From Sphingobacterium sp. SRCM116780 (GTDB taxonomy: Bacteria > Bacteroidota > Bacteroidia > Sphingobacteriales > Sphingobacteriaceae), in NCBI RefSeq assembly GCF_021442025.1, contig NZ_CP090446.1:2604001-2668000 (forward strand): a stretch of DNA of 64,000 nt. Direction: 5' to 3'. The notes below the pieces were generated by a model, which was not told the origin of the DNA, searched no databases, and worked only from the letters and a program-made list of their open reading frames with translations. This document shows positions 57,697 to 64,000 of the stretch, piece after piece; position 1 is the stretch's first letter, and every line of letters starts with the position of its first letter. The position numbers were made by a program, and so were the translations under genes.

Positions 57697-58464
57697 ATGT
57701 ACGTACATGAAATATCTTTAGAAATAAAGTCAAATGTCGATAAAGACACGCTTGTTGATGATTTCAATCTATTGATGGCATTTTATCGAAGTAACGGACA
57801 AACACAAGGAAAAATAGAATCTCAATTTTTGCAAAATAATCGGATATCTTCCCTGCCATTTTCGCTTGAGAAGGATTCTCTCAAAGCAAAGAATAACAAT
57901 AAGTACGTCAATAATCAAATTGAGAAAATTCAGCTATTGGCGAAATCAACTATTTCAATTGAAACTAAAGGTAAAACCTATAAGAATTATACTGGAGCTT
58001 GTCGCTGTAAAAAACCAGAGTTTTATATACTGATAACCAATTATATCACGATCGAATCTCCACTTACTTGTGGGACTTGCAACAATTCGGTTCCTCTATA
58101 TACTCTTCCAAAATATAAAGATGATGGTTATATGCCCATTTTAGGTTGGGAAACAAATTATCAATCTTGTGATAGTCTACAAATGAACTGTGAAGTCGGA
58201 GAGCGTTGGGCATTAAATCAAATGCAAGAGTTATCTTCTCAACTTTCGAAACAAGGAGTTGTCATATGTAAACAAATTGAAGAGCAAACTGCTGTTCCTA
58301 CCTTTTATTATTTGTTCAATTATAAAAAGTACAAAGGAGATGAACAAAATAGACCATGTCCAAACTGTGGAAAAAAATGGAATTTAAAAACCCAATTACA
58401 TGGTTTATACGATTTCAAATGTGAAAATTGCAAGATAGTTTCGAACTTATCTTCTTATTCTTGA
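57697..58464 (+). CDS. DUF2310 zinc-ribbon protein
   Basis: 255 residues. Cys pairs in ACRCKKPE and LTCGTCNNS (middle), and a C-terminal zinc ribbon CPNCGKKWNL...FKCENCK, match DUF2310 (predicted Zn-ribbon nucleic-acid-binding). N-terminal alpha/beta region MYVHEISLEIKSN, and ERWALNQMQELSSQL before the ribbon. In other genomes DUF2310 genes occur among immunity genes; a real role is not established. Start at 57697 gives the conserved N-terminus. Confidence 0.82.
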   Translation: MYVHEISLEIKSNVDKDTLVDDFNLLMAFYRSNGQTQGKIESQFLQNNRISSLPFSLEKDSLKAKNNNKYVNNQIEKIQLLAKSTISIETKGKTYKNYTGACRCKKPEFYILITNYITIESPLTCGTCNNSVPLYTLPKYKDDGYMPILGWETNYQSCDSLQMNCEVGERWALNQMQELSSQLSKQGVVICKQIEEQTAVPTFYYLFNYKKYKGDEQNRPCPNCGKKWNLKTQLHGLYDFKCENCKIVSNLSSYS

Positions 58465-58566
58465 TCCTATATTTATTCAGAATTCCAATAAAGTTTTTCA
58501 ATTTTGGTTAAAAGCAAATTACGAGAATATAACTAACACCAATAAAACACAAATAAAGACTTCTAC

Positions 58567-58765
58567 ATGGAAAATACGGATCATACAGACCTGATAACAT
58601 TTCTTCAACGAATACCTGGAATAAAAAGTAATATCGGTTTTGGTGATTATAATAAAGGATTATGGTGGGTTGAATGGTGGGCGTCGCGATTTTATATCAT
58701 GGCTCATTGAAAATACTGATTCTGATTTTTCACCAAGTGATCTAAAAAAATTGGACGAAGAATAA
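58567..58765 (+). pseudogene. Frameshifted immunity-like gene fragment
   Basis: Frame 1 from ATG 58567 reads MENTDHTDLITFLQRIPGIK, NIGFGDYNKGLWWVEW and then stops early; from about 58677 the next frame reads NGGRRDFISWLIENTDSDF ... KKLDEE-stop (58765). The joint corresponds to two ends of a longer protein of an immunity-like family I recall (start 'FLQRIPGI...GLWWV', end 'NGG..DFISW.IE'), with the centre deleted and the frame lost. Confidence 0.6.
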
Positions 58766-59027
58766 AACCATATTACATAGAGAAGGATTTATCATTATAA
58801 TTTTGACAATTGAAAATAAAATAAAATTTTTTAAACTTTTTTAAATGACAACTGTTCTTATTACACAAACCAGATACAAAACATCCTTTCCATTGAAAGG
58901 ACGCCAAATATAAATGACGTCGTACAGCAAAAAATCCAAATGTCTTTATCAACTTTGGATGACGAAACAAAAAAGAGGAAACGATAGGAAACAAAAAATT
59001 TACTGTACAGCAAAACGCCAGAATAAG

Positions 59028-59062
59028 GGGTCTAATGAAAATTAGGCCCTTTTTGATTTTTT
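59028..59062 (+). terminator. Strong terminator after the immunity-like genes
   Basis: Stem GGGTCTAAT / ATTAGGCCC (9 bp with one G-T pair) closed by a GAAA tetraloop and followed by TTTTTGATTTTTT. Confidence 0.8.
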
Positions 59063-59072
59063 GAACAAAAAT

Positions 59073-59145
59073 TTATCTCCCGATATGGCTTTCCTTCATG
59101 TAGCCCCTTAACCAGTAAACTACTTGTATGATTTAAAATCGTTTA
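59073..59145 (-). pseudogene. Relic of an NTF2-like gene 3' end and its terminator
   Basis: Plus-strand text TCTCCCGATATGGCTTTCC aligns with the terminator CTCTCGATGTGACTTTCC of NTF2-like genes 4 and 5, and the following bases encode, on the minus strand, DFKSYK-stop (59120-59140), matching the SINSYK-stop of those genes. The rest of the coding region is gone. It now lies at the 3' end of the antiporter gene. Confidence 0.65.
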
Positions 59146-59162
59146 TTTATATCTTAAAGTGT

Positions 59163-60746
59163 TTATACAATTTTCAGGCGCTCTTCTTCCAAATCTAGCT
59201 GATACAGTTGCTGACGGATAATTTCTTCATCAATTTTCGGGTCTTTGTTCAATTCGGTCAGGTATGCTCTCTGGCTTTCGAGTAATTCAATAAAAATGAG
59301 TTTTGTCTTTTCATTCATCCAATTATCATCGGTGGCTTCCGACCGTTCTTCCCAATGTTTTAGGAATTTTTCCATGATGGCATTAGCGTTGAATTCATTG
59401 TCATATTTATCTTTCAGAAAAGTATAAACATGCTTTTTCAATCCTTGCTTCATTTTTAAACGGGTGATTTCTTCGGCTTCCTCATTAAAAATATCATCAA
59501 ACAATCGGCTACGCTTAATGATATAAGGAAGCGTAAGTCCCTGTATTAATAGAGTAAGTAAAATAGCAACAAATGTAATGAGTAAAATCAGTTCCCGATG
59601 TGGGAATGCTGAACCGTCATCCAAAGTAACAGGAATGGACAAAGCTGCTGCCAAGGATACCACCCCACGCATTCCCGTCCAACCTAATATGAGAGGCATT
59701 AGAAAGCGTCTTTTCCTATTCGCCGCATGAGGGAGTGCATTTCGTCTAAAAATGAGTGTCGTAATCAATGCGGCATAACTGCTGATCATTCTAGCGGCAA
59801 TTAACACGACGGTTACGATCACACCATACCCAATAGCTGTACCCAATGGAATGCCTTTGGCGCGAACACCTGCTACAATTTCAGGAAGTTCGAGACCGAT
59901 GATAAGGAAAACAATACCATTTAGAATAAATACAAAACTTTCCCATACACTATATGCTCGGATACGGCTTGAACTATTTAAAAAGACAAGTCGTTTGGAA
60001 GACAGATACAGTCCACCAGCAACGACAGCCAATACACCTGAACTGTGCACCTGTTCAGCCAACCAATACATAATATAAGGTTGTATGAATGAAATAGCAA
60101 TATCTGAGCGTGCATCTGTCGGAAGGCGTTTCTGAACCTGCACAAAGATCCATCCTAATAACAGACCAATTCCTACACCTCCCAACACCATCCATATGAA
60201 ACTAGTCGCAGCTTCAGCCCATATAAATTGCCCAGTACCAATCGTGACCAATGCAAAACGCAAAATAATGAGGGATGATGCATCGTTCAATAAACTTTCG
60301 CCTTCTAAAATAGTCGAGGTCGATTTTGGGATTTTCACAAATTTGGTAATGGCGCCTGTACTTACGGCATCTGGCGGAGAAACAATCCCCCCAAGCAAAA
60401 AACCCAATACAATGGTAAAACCAGGAATGAAATAATTGCTGACTACTGCCACAGATAATGCGGTGAAAAACACGACTAAAAAAGCAAAACTGGTGATAAT
60501 ACGGTACCATTTTTTCATTTCTTTAAATGAAATGGTCCAGCTGGCTTCAAATAAAAGCGGTGGTAGAAATATGAAAAAAATGAGGTTAGGATCAATTTTT
60601 ACAGGTGGTAAACCAGGAATAAAACTGACCAGCAATCCAGCTACAACTAATACGATTGGATAAGCAATTTTCAGTTTGGTCGCTAGCATATTCAGCAACA
60701 CAATGGCGGCAATCATGGCCAGGAAAAAGGGTAATAAAGTGTGCAT
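59163..60746 (-). CDS. CPA1-type Na+/H+ antiporter
   Basis: 527 residues. About 12 membrane helices (1-415), with signature FFIFLPPLLFEASW, GGIVSPPDAVSTGAI, STILEGESLLNDASSLII and RGVVSLAAALSIP, all typical of NhaP/CPA1 exchangers, and a cytoplasmic C-terminal helical tail (~420-527). Exports sodium (or potassium) for protons. It lies inside the second phosphate module between the NTF2 relic and the porin, which the first module does not have, so it may be an insertion or the original resident. Confidence 0.93.
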   Translation of the reverse strand: MHTLLPFFLAMIAAIVLLNMLATKLKIAYPIVLVVAGLLVSFIPGLPPVKIDPNLIFFIFLPPLLFEASWTISFKEMKKWYRIITSFAFLVVFFTALSVAVVSNYFIPGFTIVLGFLLGGIVSPPDAVSTGAITKFVKIPKSTSTILEGESLLNDASSLIILRFALVTIGTGQFIWAEAATSFIWMVLGGVGIGLLLGWIFVQVQKRLPTDARSDIAISFIQPYIMYWLAEQVHSSGVLAVVAGGLYLSSKRLVFLNSSSRIRAYSVWESFVFILNGIVFLIIGLELPEIVAGVRAKGIPLGTAIGYGVIVTVVLIAARMISSYAALITTLIFRRNALPHAANRKRRFLMPLILGWTGMRGVVSLAAALSIPVTLDDGSAFPHRELILLITFVAILLTLLIQGLTLPYIIKRSRLFDDIFNEEAEEITRLKMKQGLKKHVYTFLKDKYDNEFNANAIMEKFLKHWEERSEATDDNWMNEKTKLIFIELLESQRAYLTELNKDPKIDEEIIRQQLYQLDLEEERLKIV

Positions 60747-61254
60747 TAATTTATCTTAATAGGTTATTTACCAAAAAATATAATCTAGTTAGTGTTTGAA
60801 ACATAGTAATTAACAAAAATTTTTAGATTATTCCAATTCATCTTAACACGTCATCCACTAACTTTATTGGCTTGAGAATATCGGTTTTCCTTAACAGCTA
60901 CGATACATCAATTGCTATAGTCCGACAAATGGAGCATAAGCGCATAGCTGTCCCCAATCTTTCAAAAAGGTTTTCAATAATCTCTAATCAATTCTATCTC
61001 AACGTAAATCTAAAGTTCGTTCCTGCTAAATCAGGTGATGATAAAAAAATAAAACTGTAGCTTCTTAATATATTTCTCTACTTTTGCATGGCAATTTTGG
61101 TAGCTGTTTCATTCATCTCTGGAATCAAATTAACGGAAGAGAAACGACAAAAAGTAACTGAAATTTAGTTCTAAATTGTAGATATTTAACTACACGTGAA
61201 GAATTAACATATTCTTAATATTAAATTAACATTCAGCAACTACTTTTATTTCCG
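60747..61254. other. Upstream region of antiporter and porin genes
   Basis: 508 bp without a convincing gene. A -7-like TACTTTTG at 61079-61086 on the plus strand has no TTTG partner; a 26-codon frame follows it. The last ~60 bp before the porin align with the leader of the porin remnant at 53745. Confidence 0.45.
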
Positions 61255-62487
61255 ATGAAAAAAATATTGCTTTTATTAATAATTATTCCGCTCCTTTCTC
61301 GGGGACAAAATAATAACGCACCCTCCAGTTATGATCCACATGACATCAAGATTACTGGGTACCTCCAGACTCAATTTCAAAAAGTGCAATCCCCTGGAGT
61401 AACTTCATTTTCTGGTGGTGATTTTTCCACCAATGCTGACCACCGTTTTATGATCAGGAGAGGTCGATTAAAAATTGATCGGGTGGATAAATATACAAGT
61501 GTTGTCTTTCAACTTGATGCGACACAGGATGGTGTACAACTGATGGATGCTTTTATCCAATTGCGTCATCCCAAGTATAAATCCGTCAATCTTACTGCAG
61601 GTTTGTTCAACAGACCATTTGGATATTCGATCGTATATTCATCTGGGTATAGAGATTTTCCAGAACGTCCACGGGTTTTTCAGACCATCATGCCACGGGA
61701 GCGCGATATAGGCGCAATGGTCGGTTTTCATCCTGTCAATGGGCTCAAATTTTTAAATGCCGAATTTGCAGTTGTCAATGGAAGTGGACAGTCTGCCAAG
61801 GACTATGACTCCAAGGCTGATTATATTGGTAATCTATTCTTCAAATTTGATAGTCTAGCTGCAAAAAAACTATATCTGGCTTTTGGAGGATCTGTCTACA
61901 AAGGATCTGTACGTAATAATACTAAAACCTATTATACAGCCACCGATTTGGGATATAACGCGCATACTGGTGATGAGTTTATTGGGAAAAATATAGATAG
62001 GAGTTATTATGGTGCAAATTTGCAGGTGCAATATGACAACGACTTTGGCTCAACCAGTTTAAAAACGGAGTATGTAACGGGTAATCAGCCTGGAGTTGCC
62101 AGTTCTGCTGATATCAAGGGTCCATATGCGAGTCGAAGTTTTACATCTCAACCTGCCACCGATCTCTATAGAAGGCCCTTTAATGGTTATTATGTTTGGT
62201 TCACGCAGGTATTGGGTAAAACTGGACTAACCGCACTATTGGCGTATGATGTGTACGATCCAAACACAAAAGCTAGTGGTCAAACAATAGGTGCTTTGGA
62301 TAACTTTACGAATGATGGCGATGTTAAATTCAATACACTCGGATATGGTCTAACTTATCAAGTCAGCCAACGTTTGAAGTTAACCGTTTACAACGAACAG
62401 GTAAAGAATGAGAAGACAAGTCTTAAAAACTATCTAGCTGATATCAAGGATAATGTCTTTACAACTAGACTACAATACCGCTGGTAA
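61255..62487 (+). CDS. OprO/OprP-type (phosphate-selective) porin
   Basis: 410 residues. Signal peptide MKKILLLLIIIPLLSRGQ; then DIKITGYLQTQFQKVQSPG, DHRFMIRRGRLKIDRVDKY, DATQDGVQLMDAFIQLR, FNRPFGYSIVYSSGYRDFP and a barrel to the final FTTRLQYRW with its terminal aromatic. The arrangement matches phosphate-selective porins O and P. Provides outer-membrane passage for phosphate, complementing the PiT transporter encoded 6 kb upstream. Followed by the relic of a second PiT gene. Confidence 0.9.
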   Translation: MKKILLLLIIIPLLSRGQNNNAPSSYDPHDIKITGYLQTQFQKVQSPGVTSFSGGDFSTNADHRFMIRRGRLKIDRVDKYTSVVFQLDATQDGVQLMDAFIQLRHPKYKSVNLTAGLFNRPFGYSIVYSSGYRDFPERPRVFQTIMPRERDIGAMVGFHPVNGLKFLNAEFAVVNGSGQSAKDYDSKADYIGNLFFKFDSLAAKKLYLAFGGSVYKGSVRNNTKTYYTATDLGYNAHTGDEFIGKNIDRSYYGANLQVQYDNDFGSTSLKTEYVTGNQPGVASSADIKGPYASRSFTSQPATDLYRRPFNGYYVWFTQVLGKTGLTALLAYDVYDPNTKASGQTIGALDNFTNDGDVKFNTLGYGLTYQVSQRLKLTVYNEQVKNEKTSLKNYLADIKDNVFTTRLQYRW

Positions 62488-62576
62488 TAGGCTTGAGTTC
62501 AGAATGATGTGTGGTTTAAATCTATACCATAAAATCGTATAGAATAATATGTCCACAAACTATAGATCGCATATAA

Positions 62577-62675
62577 AAATGACAGATTTTTCTCTTATCT
62601 GAGTTATACTTACTATATTTCTTATGGTATGGGATTGGATCTGATGGAAAAAGATCATGATCACCATTAATAGCT
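62577..62675 (+). pseudogene. Remnant of a PiT transporter gene
   Basis: The DNA after TGACAGATTTTTCTCTTATC aligns with the intact PiT gene from 55141 (ACAGATTTTGCCCCTATCTG) through GGATCGTGGTCACCATT, but with stops (for example the Trp codon TGG is TGA) and small deletions. It corresponds to about 33 codons near PiT residue 350. The ~60 bp before it align with the PiT leader at 54016-54080. Confidence 0.75.
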
Positions 62676-62701
62676 ATTAAACAATTAGATCCTTCTGATT
62701 G

Positions 62702-62737
62702 ACAAGAAAGCCACATCTTCCGATGTGGCTTTCTTGT
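62702..62737 (-). terminator. Terminator after the S41 protease gene, NTF2-type
   Basis: Perfect 16-bp inverted repeat ACAAGAAAGCCACATC / GATGTGGCTTTCTTGT with TTCC loop, followed by the CATATGATTA also seen after the NTF2-like terminators. It now serves the minus-strand protease gene. Confidence 0.75.
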
Positions 62738-62836
62738 AAGCATATGATTATGTATTAAATTTCAAATATGCTGTGGATATGTATCGCTGCTCATAAGCAG
62801 TTCCCAAAATGCAACAACATACATAGGATATTTAGA

Positions 62837-64000
62837 CTATAAACTGAGTTCAGCAGTAACTGCTAAAGCCTCTTCTTTCATCAAGTCTTCCTTTTCAATT
62901 GTTTGTCCCACTAAGCTTGTCAGTGGCTTTAAACCTTTGTTTTTTCTTCTTTGATTCATTCTGTTTAATTGTTGTTCTTGTTGTGCAACACGTAAAGCGG
63001 TAAATTTATCCTGATCCAATACATACGTTTTTTGATCCATCACTTCTTTCAGCTTCTGCACATCTTCTAATAGAAAGCGATAATCTAAATTGTTTTTCAT
63101 CCGACCATCATGCTCGCTTTTAAGTTTTGTTATCGTTTTATGAAGGTCAGCTACAGGAGTATATTTTGAAACTTCAATTTCATCATATTTGAGTGCGTTT
63201 GGCAAGGTTCTCTCTCCTATTGAAAGAGATAAGGTTGGGAATAAAATATCAGGACTCACACCTAAATTTTGCGTGCTGCGACCATTTATCCGATAAAACT
63301 TAGAAAAAGTCATATTCAATTGCCCTAGATTTTGGTTCGGCTCTTTCAGGAGCTGACTAAGTGGATAGGTATTTTGAGCAGTTCCTTTGCCGTAAGTTTC
63401 TTCTCCAATAATAACGCCTCGACCATAATCTTGCATCGCTGCTGCAAATATTTCAGAAGAGGATGCACTAAAGTGATTCACCAATACGGTTAACGGCCCT
63501 GAATATGCAACTGTGCTATCTTGATCAGAAAAAACAGTGGTCTGTTTTTTAGCATCTTGCAATTGAACGACTGGACCACGGGATATGAATAAACCTGAGA
63601 GGTCTATGGCTTCTGTCATAGAACCACCTCCATTATTTCGAAGGTCGACCATCACGGCATCAACATGTTGTTTTTTTAATTCTTCCAGTATTCTCCTCAC
63701 ATCCTTAGATGTTGAAGCATAGTTGGGATCTCCCTTACGTTGCGCTGCTATGTCCAAGTAAAAGTTAGGAATGGTAATAACTCCTATTTTTTTTGTCCGC
63801 TTTCCTGTTCCAATCGATACAACTTCACTTTTAGCTTTCTGATCTTCTAAAACAATTTTATCTCGAACAATACGGATTTCCTGAGGTTGCGTAGCCAATG
63901 ATGCGGTATTGGGTAAAACCCGCAAACGTAATGTGGAACCTTTTTCTCCTCTTATTTTATCTGCCACTTCTGTCAGATCCCAACCCACCACATCGTTGTA
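62837..64000 (-). CDS. S41 (Prc/Tsp-type) C-terminal processing protease, N-terminus beyond window
   Basis: 388 codons visible; the N-terminal part, including most of the PDZ domain, lies past 64000. Periplasmic serine protease: end of PDZ (VVGWDLTEVADKIRGEKGS), then the S41 core with VMVDLRNNGGGSMTEAIDLS, the catalytic Ser in NHFSASSSEIFAAAMQDY and catalytic Lys in EETYGKGTAQNTYPL. The C-terminal ~150 residues (KYTPVADLHKTITKLKSEHD ... RMNQRRKNKG) are the helical extension of Tsp/Prc (DUF3340-type). Trims proteins at the C-terminus for envelope quality control. It ends in an NTF2-type terminator derived from the module. Confidence 0.92.
   Translation of the reverse strand, partial: YNDVVGWDLTEVADKIRGEKGSTLRLRVLPNTASLATQPQEIRIVRDKIVLEDQKAKSEVVSIGTGKRTKKIGVITIPNFYLDIAAQRKGDPNYASTSKDVRRILEELKKQHVDAVMVDLRNNGGGSMTEAIDLSGLFISRGPVVQLQDAKKQTTVFSDQDSTVAYSGPLTVLVNHFSASSSEIFAAAMQDYGRGVIIGEETYGKGTAQNTYPLSQLLKEPNQNLGQLNMTFSKFYRINGRSTQNLGVSPDILFPTLSLSIGERTLPNALKYDEIEVSKYTPVADLHKTITKLKSEHDGRMKNNLDYRFLLEDVQKLKEVMDQKTYVLDQDKFTALRVAQQEQQLNRMNQRRKNKGLKPLTSLVGQTIEKEDLMKEEALAVTAELSL

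Noticed and set aside
58773..58994. 73-codon minus-strand frame after the immunity-like fragment
   Set aside because: Low-complexity Phe/Lys/Asn-rich sequence from AT-rich DNA, no start signals.
60872..61060. 62-codon plus-strand frame upstream of the porin
   Set aside because: No recognisable pattern, no ribosome binding site, and it lies in a region that looks rearranged by the module duplication.
62522..62743. 73-codon minus-strand frame across the PiT remnant and terminator
   Set aside because: The DNA is explained as a PiT relic plus a terminator hairpin; the frame is incidental.
1..64000. tRNA, rRNA, riboswitch and insertion-sequence genes
   Set aside because: No cloverleaf, rRNA signature, known riboswitch core or transposase frame was recognised by eye on either strand; a covariance-model scan would be needed to exclude small RNAs.

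Overview
The window looks like chromosomal DNA of a Bacteroidota bacterium, most likely Sphingobacteriaceae (Sphingobacterium-like). It is AT-rich, has a SusC/SusD pair, fimbrillin-like lipoproteins, TPR-plus-HTH membrane regulators and LytS/LytTR pairs. Wherever a promoter can be recognised it carries the Bacteroidota -7 box TAnnTTTG. No rRNA, tRNA, CRISPR array or intact insertion sequence was seen.

Layout. 1-9.8 kb: three tandem copies of a cassette (a 60-residue peptide gene plus a ~615-residue fimbrillin-like lipoprotein) next to a membrane TPR-HTH regulator and the remnant of a second such regulator. 10.3-12.4 kb: three paralogous secreted NTF2-like proteins. 12.6-16.2 kb: a DUF1905/YdeI protein, a large-subunit catalase and a small lipoprotein. 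16.6-27.4 kb: an accessory block of mostly uncharacterised genes (HsdR-N nuclease-like, Cys-rich small protein, thermonuclease, vWA-like lipoprotein, coiled-coil membrane protein, TerB-like protein, DUF4236 protein, two microproteins) around a TPR histidine kinase and its response regulator. 27.5-32.1 kb: LysR regulator and redox enzymes. 32.4-35.7 kb: DUF6268 protein, LytS/LytTR pair and a small protein. 36.2-40.9 kb: SusC/SusD. 41.4-51.4 kb: a putative exopolysaccharide locus (YaiO-like barrel, glycosyltransferase fused to an LTA-synthase-like domain, HEAT protein, and a multi-domain hybrid kinase whose reading frame is broken). 52-57.1 kb and 59-62.8 kb: a duplicated phosphate-uptake module (porin, PiT transporter, NTF2-like terminator) in which each copy has lost a different gene. 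57.3-58.8 kb: small immunity-like genes. 62.8-64 kb: an S41 processing protease cut by the window edge.

Regulation is the most informative part of the window. Four sets of promoters each carry a repeated operator at a fixed distance from the TAnnTTTG box. (1) The palindrome TTTACGG-N4-CCGTAAA lies exactly 20 bp upstream of the box at three genes of the 17-27 kb block, and a fourth copy sits before a degenerate box; together they tie the block into one regulon. (2) 21-bp-spaced direct repeats of TTsGTAT lie exactly 30 bp upstream of the box at the lytSR operon, the DUF6268 gene and a 78-residue gene. (3) A different 21-bp-spaced repeat (YTYACC) lies 53 bp upstream at four of five NTF2-like genes. 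(4) 11-bp-spaced TRTGGTA repeats lie 32 bp upstream at the three peptide/lipoprotein cassettes. All of these were read by eye; no database or alignment tool was used.

The strongest candidate for an undescribed system is the palindrome regulon at 16.6-27.4 kb, together with its two MWY...LLFGNPS microproteins and a GC-richer, hairpin-rich segment at about 25.69-25.80 kb.
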